A stretch of 27,909 bases of DNA from the IMG/VR virus record IMGVR_UViG_3300048839_001229, positions 1 through 27,909 of that record, one strand, 5' to 3'. A program made the translations under genes and the position numbers. Positions 1 to 7,683 of the stretch are shown here, piece after piece. Every line of letters starts with the position of its first letter. The first letter of the stretch is position 1. The DNA comes from a virus. Below the pieces are notes generated by a model. It searched no databases and was not told where the DNA came from. It saw nothing but the letters and a program-made list of their open reading frames with translations.

Positions 1-402
1 GCCATTGCCATTGCAACACCAGAGGAAATTCCCGCCGGCTGTGGAGATATTTACCGCTTCAAACGCGCCGTTGGCGGAATCGCTGACCTTGGGCGGAACC
101 TCCCTGCTCCTGGACACGTCATAGATGCCGTAGTCAGTGCAGGCAAACATCTTGGAAAATCCCTTCAGCCCGTTGTAGACGAGCAACGAGCGGGTCCGCT
201 CGCCTTCCGGGACCGCAGCCCAAGGGGCACTGCCGCGACGGAGTTGAATGTCTCCAGGCCGCGGAAAGAAGTTGTCGAGGAAGATCGCGTCGTACTTCCC
301 CATCATGGCAAGCGGATCGCGGGCATTCCACCCGCCGACAGGTGCCGGCGAGCTGTTGCCGTAGGAGGTGGGAGAAGCCGCATTATTCGCCGGGAGGAAC
401 AT
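1..402 (-). CDS. Phage tail/stabilisation protein, N-terminal part (truncated by window edge)
   Basis: An open frame of exactly 134 codons runs from an ATG at 402 to the left edge of the window, so the C-terminus is missing. Its start overlaps the stop of the adaptor gene by one base (TGATG), and a GGAGG ribosome site lies about 8 bases upstream, so the two genes look translationally coupled. The protein begins MFLPANNAASPTSYGNSS and contains GWNARDPLAMM followed by DAIFLDNFFPRPGDIQLRRG. I recognise this pattern from the large tail or tail-hub proteins that follow the adaptor in podoviruses. The position directly after the head-tail adaptor supports a tail-tube or tail-stabilising role. The exact family is inferred from memory of the motif, not from a search. 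Confidence 0.75.
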   Translation of the reverse strand, partial: MFLPANNAASPTSYGNSSPAPVGGWNARDPLAMMGKYDAIFLDNFFPRPGDIQLRRGSAPWAAVPEGERTRSLLVYNGLKGFSKMFACTDYGIYDVSRSREVPPKVSDSANGAFEAVNISTAGGNFLWCCNGNG

Positions 403-2141
403 CACAACCTCCAGTTACCAGGGGAAACGAGAATTGCCGGGCCGACGCTGCGCGTGTCCCCATCCATGCTCAGGGTAGGCTTGGTGCCGTCCGCGCCGGA
501 GGCTTGGGCAAGGAGAATCTCAAACAGGCGGAAGTCTTCCGCGTAGGGAAATCCTTTTTCCTTTTTCCATACCCAGCGAAGCCCGGAGAGCAGGAGCGTC
601 GAATCGAGCAAGGAGATGTCAGTGTCGAGGGTGAAGGAGGGCTTGTAGACGTCAGTCGCTCCGGTCATGTCAACGCAGATAGCGGAACTGACATACTCGA
701 ACGCAAGGCAGTGCCCCGCTGGCATGGCCGGATGAATGAGGAGCTGCCCGCCACGAATCCTGTAGTGATGGTCAGGTCCGGTAGCCGGGGAAGCCTGACG
801 ACTCTGCCAATCCGACGGGTTGACCGGACCGGGGATGGCCTCTTGGTCCGTGCGATCGTGCAGGGTTTCGTTCAGAACGCGGTTGAAAGCGTGAGGCGCG
901 AGGACGGATAGTGCGCCTTGGAGTTCCCCTTCAATCGAAGGAAAGACTGTCTCGAAGGTTACGCCGGTCCAGTTACGACGGCTGGTGATGTACTCCCCGA
1001 CTTCGTTGAGGAGCCCGATCAGCTGCTCGATCATGTCATCATTGGCTGTGACGGCAACGGTCGGGCGTGGAAGGCCTTGGCGGCGGCAAAATTCCTGCAC
1101 GAGCTGGAGAAGGGTTTTTGCGTTGGCAGGCGGGACAGGGTGAGCAGTGGTCACAGGGCAGAGGGGGGTCGGGGGTTCGGGAGGTTCTTCCACTTCCTCC
1201 ACCGTAGCGGACACCGTGAAGGACAAGGTATGCTGGTATGCAGTGGAGGGGAAGGGTGCCGGGGACTCGGTCAAGAGGACTTCGACGGAGCTGGTGTAGT
1301 TCCCAGGAGCAGTGGCCGCACAGCCGACAGACAAAGAGATACTCCCGCCGCTGGGAAGCGTGGCGGCGTCCGGCGTGAAAGTGAACAGGGCGAAATCTTG
1401 ATCGCCGGTGATGCTGGTCACTGTGGCGGCGGAATGCTCGGTGCTGGGAGAGGAAAGGAGACTGTAGATCGGGATTTCGACGGGGGAAAAGCCGCCCGCC
1501 GGCGAGGGCGGGAAAGTAACCGCAAGCCCGCTGAGAACACTCTCGGACGCGGAGAGCGAAGGCATTGCATGAGGGAGATAGGAGTAAGTGACGACGAAGT
1601 ACAAGGAGGCCGGGGAAAAGTCTCCGATGGTGTAGACCCGGGTCGTGAGAGAGTCCGCCTCCAAGCCAGCTTGCTTGTTGGCAACAGCAATCACGCCGGG
1701 GGAGAAGCTCGGCAGACTCCCCGCACCGACTAGAGCGCTTTCAGTCCCGGGGAGTGCAGGGACAGTGGCAGCTGGCAAGTCTGTTTCGGAATACCAGTTT
1801 ACTATCGGGGTCCCTAGTCCGTCATCTGAGGTGGTGATGATCGAAGGGGCATCGGAAGTGAAGGCCGTTCCGCCGACGTTGTAGCTTACACGGAAAATGC
1901 TCTCCCCGCCGCAAGTAGCTGGACGCATCTGACGGAAAGCGCAACTGTAAACTTGAGGAAGAATGTTTACAGAGTGAAGGACGCCAGTGGCGGCCGGAAA
2001 CTTGGAGCCCGCAGCAACTTCCGATTCCGAAGTGGTAGGCGCGGAGACAACGGGAGTGGAGTCAGCATTGGCGTCGGAGACCAGAGTGCTGAAAGTTCCG
2101 AGGTACCAATTTTTAGTGCTGGTAGTTGTGCTGAAAGCCAT
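402..2141 (-). CDS. Ig-like domain protein fused to a phage head-tail adaptor
   Basis: The 579-residue product has two unlike halves. Residues 1-315 are rich in Ser, Thr, Pro, Ala and Val with beta-strand-like spacing, and residues 195-315 look like an Ig-like or choice-of-anchor repeat. A Pro/Glu-rich linker follows (about 315-340). Residues 341-579 begin with a helical segment (LLQLVQEFCRRQGLPRP) and resemble the small podovirus adaptor or tail-tubular-A protein that sits under the portal. There is no internal ATG near residue 340 that would make the adaptor alone, so the fusion appears real. The start at 2141 has a GAGAGG ribosome site. The gene lies between the HhH protein and the tail protein, which is the expected adaptor position. 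The Ig-like call is from composition and strand pattern only. Confidence 0.7.
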   Translation of the reverse strand: MAFSTTTSTKNWYLGTFSTLVSDANADSTPVVSAPTTSESEVAAGSKFPAATGVLHSVNILPQVYSCAFRQMRPATCGGESIFRVSYNVGGTAFTSDAPSIITTSDDGLGTPIVNWYSETDLPAATVPALPGTESALVGAGSLPSFSPGVIAVANKQAGLEADSLTTRVYTIGDFSPASLYFVVTYSYLPHAMPSLSASESVLSGLAVTFPPSPAGGFSPVEIPIYSLLSSPSTEHSAATVTSITGDQDFALFTFTPDAATLPSGGSISLSVGCAATAPGNYTSSVEVLLTESPAPFPSTAYQHTLSFTVSATVEEVEEPPEPPTPLCPVTTAHPVPPANAKTLLQLVQEFCRRQGLPRPTVAVTANDDMIEQLIGLLNEVGEYITSRRNWTGVTFETVFPSIEGELQGALSVLAPHAFNRVLNETLHDRTDQEAIPGPVNPSDWQSRQASPATGPDHHYRIRGGQLLIHPAMPAGHCLAFEYVSSAICVDMTGATDVYKPSFTLDTDISLLDSTLLLSGLRWVWKKEKGFPYAEDFRLFEILLAQASGADGTKPTLSMDGDTRSVGPAILVSPGNWRL

Positions 2142-2167
2142 AGCAGCCTCTCCCGTTGCCGTATTGG

Positions 2168-2779
2168 TTAGAGCTTTTTCGTGCCGGGTTGCAGGGCGGC
2201 CAAGGCGTCGACCTTCGCCCCGAGATCACGGAGCTGGCCTTCGAGCTGACCATTCCGAGCACGGAGGGTTTCGTTTTCCTGCCGAAGGCTGCCGATTTCC
2301 TCGGCAAGCTTGCCGCCGGAGACCGCCGCCGAGAGCCAGTCCACGGCTTTCTGTTTCAGAGCCCGGCCGCCCATGCCGATGCGCCGAAGGGCTTCTTCAT
2401 TGGCATGGGCGAGGTCTTCGACGGTCCTGATACGGAGGTCGAGGAGCATACGAACTTGTGCGGGGGACGCCGGCGGCCAGAGTTCGATGGCCGTCCCTTC
2501 CACGGGGCTTTCCCGGCCGGATTTCCAGTCCGCGAATGCACCTTTGAAGGCCTGGAACCATTCCCGCGGGAAACGACCTTCATCCACGTCCTGCCGGAGC
2601 TTGTCCAGCCATTCCTCGGCGACGCGCTCGATCCGATCCTTCGACCCCATCGGCGTGATCAGGGCGTAGGCAACGTCTTTGCTGACGTAGTGGCCAGCCT
2701 CGATGCTGGCGGCCCGGTCCTCTTCCGCACGGAACTCGAAGGTCACGTAAGGCGGGCGGGCTTCTGCGATTTGAATCAT
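2168..2779 (-). CDS. HhH-like and coiled-coil phage protein of unknown function
   Basis: I chose the ATG at 2779 because GGGAG lies six bases before it; a longer frame needs a TTG start at 2806 that overlaps the terminator tail. The 203-residue product starts MIQIAEARPPYVTFEFRAEE. Around residues 115-155 it reads ASPAQVRMLLDLRIRTVEDL and continues with LRRIGMGGRALKQKA, which looks like a helix-hairpin-helix unit. The last 45 residues (EEIGSLRQENETLRARNGQ) form a short coiled coil. Similar proteins sit between capsid and tail genes in other phages, where their role is unknown. It follows a terminator, so it should be made at lower level than the capsid. A role in head completion is possible but not shown. 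Confidence 0.7.
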   Translation of the reverse strand: MIQIAEARPPYVTFEFRAEEDRAASIEAGHYVSKDVAYALITPMGSKDRIERVAEEWLDKLRQDVDEGRFPREWFQAFKGAFADWKSGRESPVEGTAIELWPPASPAQVRMLLDLRIRTVEDLAHANEEALRRIGMGGRALKQKAVDWLSAAVSGGKLAEEIGSLRQENETLRARNGQLEGQLRDLGAKVDALAALQPGTKKL

Positions 2780-2804
2780 GAGATACTCCCACAAGTGCCC
2801 TCCC

Positions 2805-2832
2805 AAAAAAGGTCAGGGCCGAAGCCCTGACC
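2805..2832 (-). terminator. Rho-independent terminator with UUCG tetraloop
   Basis: Read on the minus strand, a perfect 9-bp stem (GGTCAGGGC with GCCCTGACC) closes a TTCG loop on a C-G pair and is followed at once by six T. This is a textbook intrinsic terminator. It lies after the 85-residue head gene and just before the next gene, so it should cut down transcription from the capsid genes into the neck and tail genes. Confidence 0.9.
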
Positions 2833-2857
2833 AACACCGTGGGAGGTGGGCGGTGGC

Positions 2858-2873
2858 AGGGGCCGAAGCCCCT
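2858..2873 (-). terminator. Second UUCG-loop hairpin upstream of the terminator
   Basis: A 6-bp stem (AGGGGC with GCCCCT) carries the same four-base loop as the terminator 30 bases downstream. It has no T run, so it is more likely an RNA-stabilising or pausing hairpin than a terminator by itself. It begins 8 bases after the stop codon of the small head gene. Confidence 0.6.
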
Positions 2874-2880
2874 TGAGAGG

Positions 2881-3138
2881 TTACAGCGGAGAGGTGGTCT
2901 TGCGAACCCAGCCGTATTCGCCGCTGGCAAAGGCGGCGTCGGCGGTGTAGCTGCCGGCGGCATCGGTCAGGGCGAAGGCGGCACTGACGGTGCAGGTACC
3001 GGTGGCCACGGCTTCACTGGCGCGAACGTAGACCCAGGTCTGGTTGGAATCGTCGATTTGGGCGGTGCCGAGCTTGAACTCCTTGTCGGCGGTGCGGCGG
3101 GAAGGGTTGGGACCCACCATCGGAATGACGAAAGGCAT
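2881..3138 (-). CDS. Small head protein, possible capsid decoration protein
   Basis: The 85-residue product starts MPFVIPMVGPNPSRRTADKE and has a good ribosome site (GAGGAG, 8 bases before ATG 3138). It is rich in small residues, Val and Thr, with no cysteine and no membrane segment, and contains stretches such as TWVYVRASEAVATGTCTVSA that look like beta strands. It follows the major capsid gene after a 68-base gap that contains a strong hairpin, and is followed by two UUCG-loop hairpins. A small all-beta protein encoded next to the capsid gene is commonly a head decoration or stabilising protein. That role is inferred from place, size and composition; I do not recognise the family. Confidence 0.65.
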   Translation of the reverse strand: MPFVIPMVGPNPSRRTADKEFKLGTAQIDDSNQTWVYVRASEAVATGTCTVSAAFALTDAAGSYTADAAFASGEYGWVRKTTSPL

Positions 3139-3164
3139 AGCGAATGCTCCTCAGTGTTGGTTGG

Positions 3165-3204
3165 AATCTCCGCGGGGTTACTATTGCATAACCCCGCGGA
3201 GATT
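3165..3204. repeat. Perfect 16-bp inverted repeat after the capsid gene
   Basis: The arms AATCTCCGCGGGGTTA (3165-3180) and TAACCCCGCGGAGATT (3189-3204) are exact reverse complements with an 8-base loop. The stem starts 2 bases after the stop codon of the capsid gene on the minus strand. There is no T run, so an RNA-processing or mRNA-stabilising hairpin is as likely as a terminator. The arm sequence belongs to a motif seen at several other places in the window. Confidence 0.85.
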
Positions 3205-3206
3205 CA

Positions 3207-4178
3207 TCAGGCCTTCATGACGCCCTGGAGGCTGCGGTTCGAGCAGGTCAGGTTGCCCATCCACAGCACCGGAACCACGGCGGCGTCCTGGTTGGTCGGA
3301 CGGAGTTCGTCCATCACGGCCATGTCAGCGTCCTTGTGGACGACGAGTTCCAGGTAGTCGGTGTTCAGGAAGTACGCCGAGTTGGTCGGAATACCGCTGC
3401 CGCCGTCGAAGATCACGTCCGCGTTCTTGTACTTCAGGGACACGAAGCCGGCGTTGGCCTTGGTCTCGTCGGTGTAGCGCTTGAGGGAGAGCTGCGACTG
3501 CTCGAAGAGCGTGAAGTAGTTGTTGTCCATCACGATCAGGTCGGGCTGGTCGTCGCCGCGGGTGAGGGCCAGCCAGAGCGGAAGCATCAGGCTTTCCATC
3601 GTGGTCGGGCCAGGGGTAATGGCGGCGCCACCTTGGAGCGGGGCCGCAGCGGACTGAACCTTGTTGCGCCAGAACGTCCAGGTCGACGAGTCGATGCCGC
3701 CGATCGTGCCGGTGCCTGCGTTGGCGACAATGGCCTGCAGGCCGTTGACCTGGTTGGCGAGCGTGCCGTCGCTGTACATGTCGGCGGAGAAGTTGTTCTT
3801 GAACGTGCGGATGGCGTTCTTGACGCGGGACTTCACCAGGTTGATGATGCGACTGTCACCGGCGTTGGTGCGGAGTTCGAGGCCGCTGGCAGTGACGTTG
3901 ATGGCGATCTGGCGCCACTGGTATTCGGCCGCGGAGATCACGTCGCTCGCGCCGATGTTCAGCACGTCATAGCCGCTGTAACGCTGATAGGTCGCGTTCT
4001 CGGCGTAGTCGAGCGGGGTGACGATGGACAGGCCGCCGTCTTCCTTGCGCACCTGCTTCTTGTCGTAGATCCGGCGGAGCAGGGCGTTGTTCTTGGAAAC
4101 GTTGTCGGTGATGTCCTTGCGGTGCTTGCGGAAGGTCGTCGAGACCAGTTCCGTGAAGACTGCGTTCGGAGAGGGCAT
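3207..4178 (-). CDS. Major capsid protein
   Basis: The 323-residue product starts MPSPNAVFTELVSTTFRKH and has AGGAG seven bases before its ATG. It contains LSIVTPLDYAENATYQRYSG, then SAAEYQWRQIAINVTASG and NFSADMYSDGTLANQVNGLQ, a pattern I know from podovirus-type major capsid proteins whose fold is of the HK97 group. The C-terminal part has NSAYFLNTDYLELVVHKDAD, typical of the region that packs at the subunit edge. The position between scaffold and a small head gene fits. Codon use is strongly biased to C- and G-ending codons, as expected for an abundantly made protein, and strong hairpins bound the gene downstream. The product should assemble into the procapsid around the scaffold. Confidence 0.93.
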   Translation of the reverse strand: MPSPNAVFTELVSTTFRKHRKDITDNVSKNNALLRRIYDKKQVRKEDGGLSIVTPLDYAENATYQRYSGYDVLNIGASDVISAAEYQWRQIAINVTASGLELRTNAGDSRIINLVKSRVKNAIRTFKNNFSADMYSDGTLANQVNGLQAIVANAGTGTIGGIDSSTWTFWRNKVQSAAAPLQGGAAITPGPTTMESLMLPLWLALTRGDDQPDLIVMDNNYFTLFEQSQLSLKRYTDETKANAGFVSLKYKNADVIFDGGSGIPTNSAYFLNTDYLELVVHKDADMAVMDELRPTNQDAAVVPVLWMGNLTCSNRSLQGVMKA

Positions 4179-4202
4179 GGCGTAGCTCCTGAAAGGTTCG
4201 GG

Positions 4203-5225
4203 TTACGCCCTGGAGCGAATTGCTGCCAGGGTCGCATTGAGCGTGTCGTCGATGCTTCCAACGGGAGCCGCTGCGCTCACCGCTTTGGGGCGGGTTGTGA
4301 CGTTCACGGAAGAGGCTTTGCGAGCCTCTTCAATTTTCCGCTTGGCTTCCACAGCCTTACTCGCCTCGGACTCCGCCGTCAGACGGGCTTGTTCCTTGGC
4401 GCGGGTGGCCGGGTTGGTCCAAACGGCCTTCTCGTAAGCGTCGGCGAGGGAACTTGCAGCACCCGCACGGAGCAGGGCAGCGATATCGCCGGCGACTTCG
4501 TCGAAGTATTGATGGGCAGGATCGGAGGCGAAGGTGTTGAGTTCTTCTTGGAGGGCCTGACGGGCGGCGTTGGCCTCGCGTGCCTCGCGTTCCATAAGAC
4601 GGGATTGTAGCCCTGCGAGCTGCGATTGCAAGGCGGCAACTTGCGGGTCGACGAAAGACGGCTCGCCGGAAAGGTTTTCGAGCGGCACCCCGTAGTCCTG
4701 CGCCAGCCGCTGGAAGAGCAGTGACTTCTGCTCGGGCGTTCCAGTGGCGAGGGTATGGTGGGCCTTCATCAGGCCGTCAACTTGGTCGAGAGGGCTGAGC
4801 CCGGCGGCCTGAAGCATCGGCATGTACGGGGAGAGGATTCGCTGAACGGATTTCCCGACCTCCGCATCGGCTTTGTAGCTTTCGATGCCGCGGAAAATGT
4901 CGTCTTCGCGTTTGAGGACTTCCCGCTGAACCTCCGGCGGAAGGGCCTGCCATTTGGCGGCAGCCTCCGGGCGCCAGGTTTTGGGTGGTGCGAGCTGCGG
5001 TTCCGGCGGCGGAGGTTCTTCGTCAGCCGGCTCGGAGGGGGCAGGTGTTTCCGCAGGTTCTTCCCCGCCTTCCGCCGGCTCCGCGGAGTCGCCCTCAGCC
5101 AGCTCGGGGAGATCATCCCCCTCCTCCACCACCTCGACAGGGGAAGCTTCTTCCCCGCCGAAAAGATCCGCCGAGATCGAGTCGACGGCGCTGGTCACAT
5201 CAAAATCTTCGTTTTCCGTTCCCAC
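4203..5225 (-). CDS. Capsid assembly scaffolding protein
   Basis: The 340-residue product uses a GTG start at 5225, with AAGGAG seven bases upstream. Residues 1-85 are very acidic and Pro-rich. They are followed by KTWRPEAAAKWQALPPEVQR and a long helical region. The C-terminal third has many Ala, Arg, Glu and Lys (EKAVWTNPATRAKEQARLTA) and ends in a short basic segment (ATLAAIRSRA). Acidic N-terminus, helical body and basic tail are the usual make-up of phage scaffolds, where the basic C-terminus binds the coat. It lies directly before the capsid gene. It would fill the procapsid during assembly and leave or be degraded before packaging. Confidence 0.85.
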   Translation of the reverse strand: MGTENEDFDVTSAVDSISADLFGGEEASPVEVVEEGDDLPELAEGDSAEPAEGGEEPAETPAPSEPADEEPPPPEPQLAPPKTWRPEAAAKWQALPPEVQREVLKREDDIFRGIESYKADAEVGKSVQRILSPYMPMLQAAGLSPLDQVDGLMKAHHTLATGTPEQKSLLFQRLAQDYGVPLENLSGEPSFVDPQVAALQSQLAGLQSRLMEREAREANAARQALQEELNTFASDPAHQYFDEVAGDIAALLRAGAASSLADAYEKAVWTNPATRAKEQARLTAESEASKAVEAKRKIEEARKASSVNVTTRPKAVSAAAPVGSIDDTLNATLAAIRSRA

Positions 5226-5236
5226 GGTAATTCTCC

Positions 5237-5647
5237 TTACTGTCGTTCCACAGTAGCAGTCACTCCGGACTGCATCTCACTTGCCAGTTGTTCAAGTTTC
5301 CGTGACGGCAAGTTTGCCACGAATTCTTCTGTTGTACGATCGAGCATTGCTTCGAAGGCGCTGTCGGCCGCCTCGGCCCGCCGACTTGCGTCATGGGTTT
5401 CCCCCGGCTCAAGCACCCGACAGCCATGCCGGCGCAGGTTTTCTTCGTGCGCCCTGCGCCCTTCGATGGTGCGGCCAGTAATCGGGCATTGATACGCGGG
5501 GTAATCCCCCCTGACGGCAGGTGCGCAAATCCGCCTCTCGGCAAACTCCCCGCAAGCGCACTTCTGCGGAGAGTCGTATTCCGCGAGGCGGAGTAGCCGC
5601 TCGAAAGTCGAATGGCAGGACGGGCAGCGGAAAAGGTAAGTAGGCAT
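5237..5647 (-). CDS. FmdB-type zinc ribbon protein
   Basis: The 136-residue product begins MPTYLFRCPSCHSTFERL, with a second pair in CACGEFAERRIC, giving the two CxxC/CxC knuckles of the FmdB-like regulatory zinc ribbon. In the middle, YQCPITGRTIEGRRAHEENL resembles a stretch found in phage proteins of this kind. The C-terminal 55 residues are helical and acidic. The ribosome site GGAG lies inside the last codons of the portal gene, so it is coupled to the portal. Zinc ribbon proteins in this place, between portal and scaffold, occur in other podovirus-like genomes. Their function is unknown; regulation of late genes or a minor head component are both possible. Confidence 0.8.
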   Translation of the reverse strand: MPTYLFRCPSCHSTFERLLRLAEYDSPQKCACGEFAERRICAPAVRGDYPAYQCPITGRTIEGRRAHEENLRRHGCRVLEPGETHDASRRAEAADSAFEAMLDRTTEEFVANLPSRKLEQLASEMQSGVTATVERQ

Positions 5648-5650
5648 GAG

Positions 5651-7669
5651 TTACTCCGCGGGGTTATTGCTGTTTAATCCGGCGGAATTTGCCACCGCAT
5701 GGGCAGCAGACTGCTCCCGCAACGCCACGCCGTATTCCTTCACCGCCAGCGACTTCTCCATTTCGATCTCTTTCATCGCCATCTTCTTCATCATGTCGAT
5801 TTCTTTCGCCGCGAAGCGTTTCTCCAGCTCAAACTCTTTCCTCGCCATTTCGAGTTCAAGCTCTTTTGCCTGAAGCTCCTCTTGAGCTTTGGCTAGCTGC
5901 TCTTGCGCCTTCGGGTCCTGTGCAGGTTGTTGGGGCGCCGCCATCTTGGCAATTTCATCCTCCACGTCCGTGCCGAAGCGATACCGCCGGGTAACTCCGA
6001 GAAGGATTGCCTTGGCCGCGTTGAAGGGGAGCGTGCCGCTCTGCACCATCGGCGCGATGCCGTTGAAGTACTGGGAAATCGCATTGAGAAACTCCCCCAT
6101 GTTCTGCTTGTCTTCGGTCGCCTCGGCGTCGACAGTGGAGTTGGTTTCCACTTCCACGCGATAGGCGCGGAGGGTGTCACTGCGGAGGAGAGCAGTAACT
6201 TCCTCCACGGAAGGTTGGGAGAGGATTGACTGAAGTTTCTCGAGCTGCGCAGCAACCTGCGGAGGGGCGTTCGGAGTTGCCTGAGCTTGCCCGAGAAGTG
6301 CCTGTGCCTGGGCTTTCTGCGCTTCGCTGGGGAGGGTGATGTCAGTCATCTCCCCAATGGTTTCCGGAGAGAGCTTGGTGCAGGCGATCTCCGTCATCAG
6401 GCGGAGGCAGTCCCTGACAAATACAGAGACCTTCTTCTGCATCCGCTTGAGGCGGAGGGTTCCCCATTGGTTTTTGATGTTCTGCGCCGTCGCGGTTTCG
6501 GAGGCGACGGAAGCACCACGCAGGATGTCGCTGATCCCTGTGATCTCGTAGATCACGGTTTTGACCTGCTCCCGTTGGATATAGAGCTGCTGCAGGACCG
6601 AGATCAGTTTCTCGATCGGCATCAGGTAGATGGCCTTTTCGAGGGAAAGGCCTTGCTGCAGGGCGGCGACGTTTTCTGCAGGGATGAGGGTGTTATCCTC
6701 CGAGGACAGGAGCTTGTCCAGGCCTTCAAGCGTCGAGTCGTAGAAGCCGCGAACCTTGAGCGCCTTCACGATGCGGTTGATGCGCAAGGTGATGGTGTTG
6801 AGTTCCTCCGCCTGCTGCCGGTACGCCTCGTACAAAGGGACGGGAGTGAGGTCTTTGATCTTGTCGAAGAAGGTCAAAGGCTTCGGGACGGGGAAAAATC
6901 CCTGCAGCCCGAGAGGGTCGTTCACGCGCTTGATCGGCGCTGCCGGTGCGGTCGGGGCAATGAACAGGACTTCCCGAGAAGCCTTATCCCAAATCTCGAA
7001 GACCTGGGCGAGCATAACCTCCCCATCATCCCCGTCGCCGGCGGAATCCCGCTCCTCCGAAGAGGATTCATTGGAGGCTTTGCTGGAGATCGTGAACTGA
7101 ACCTGCGCCCCGGAATCACCGAAATTGGACTTGAACTCCTCGCGGGACATGAAGTGCTCGCGAGCGACCCACGGCACATCGCGCCAATGCTTCGCATAAC
7201 CGTGGTAGAACCGATCCCAGGGCACAAATTCGCCGACAACCGTTTCGGAGGTGAGCTGCTCTTCGACGATCTGGGCATCGTAGCGGAACCACACCAGTCC
7301 CCGGCCCGGGACAAGGGCTTCAAGGACGGCCTGGGCGAAAAGTTCGTCCGCGGAAGGGGTGGCGTCCGAGCCGTTGTCAAGGAGATAGGAAAGCGTCCGC
7401 TGGATGACCAGAGCCCCGACCTTCGCGACTGGGCGGTCGTCGTGGAAGCGCCTGCGGACGTCAGGCCGCGGCAGGTTGTTGTACAGCGCCGGGGCGAGGG
7501 TTTCGGTATTGCTGTAGAGGATGTTGAACTGGGTGGTCTCGGCCCGCCCGCATTCGTAGAGGGTGACGAGATCCGCCGCGGACTGCCGCCAGTCCTTTTC
7601 CCGCTTGGCCGCGTCAGAGAGTTCCTGCAGCCAGCCAGCGACTTCGGTGGAAGGTGTTTGGGAGGGCAT
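5651..7669 (-). CDS. Portal protein (P22-like) with long C-terminal helix
   Basis: The 672-residue product starts MPSQTPSTEVAGWLQELSDA and has the length of large podovirus portals. The N-terminal half contains TTQFNILYSNTETLAPALYN and DVRRRFHDDRPVAKVGALVI, typical of the P22-type family. The middle (PVPLYEAYRQQAEELNTITL) would be the stem and wing region. Residues from about 585 to 655 are an almost unbroken charged helix, for example AKAQEELQAKELELEMARKE and MMKKMAMKEIEMEKSL. This matches the long helical barrel known at the C-terminus of the P22 portal. The ribosome site before ATG 7669 is weak (AGGA, 11 bases). It would form the dodecameric vertex through which DNA is packaged. Confidence 0.9.
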   Translation of the reverse strand: MPSQTPSTEVAGWLQELSDAAKREKDWRQSAADLVTLYECGRAETTQFNILYSNTETLAPALYNNLPRPDVRRRFHDDRPVAKVGALVIQRTLSYLLDNGSDATPSADELFAQAVLEALVPGRGLVWFRYDAQIVEEQLTSETVVGEFVPWDRFYHGYAKHWRDVPWVAREHFMSREEFKSNFGDSGAQVQFTISSKASNESSSEERDSAGDGDDGEVMLAQVFEIWDKASREVLFIAPTAPAAPIKRVNDPLGLQGFFPVPKPLTFFDKIKDLTPVPLYEAYRQQAEELNTITLRINRIVKALKVRGFYDSTLEGLDKLLSSEDNTLIPAENVAALQQGLSLEKAIYLMPIEKLISVLQQLYIQREQVKTVIYEITGISDILRGASVASETATAQNIKNQWGTLRLKRMQKKVSVFVRDCLRLMTEIACTKLSPETIGEMTDITLPSEAQKAQAQALLGQAQATPNAPPQVAAQLEKLQSILSQPSVEEVTALLRSDTLRAYRVEVETNSTVDAEATEDKQNMGEFLNAISQYFNGIAPMVQSGTLPFNAAKAILLGVTRRYRFGTDVEDEIAKMAAPQQPAQDPKAQEQLAKAQEELQAKELELEMARKEFELEKRFAAKEIDMMKKMAMKEIEMEKSLAVKEYGVALREQSAAHAVANSAGLNSNNPAE

Positions 7670-7683
7670 GGCGTTCGTGTCCT

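Noticed and set aside
3336-4610. 424-residue open frame on the plus strand over the capsid and scaffold genes
   Set aside because: It is antisense to two well-supported genes, has no ribosome site, and is a by-product of GC-rich third codon positions.
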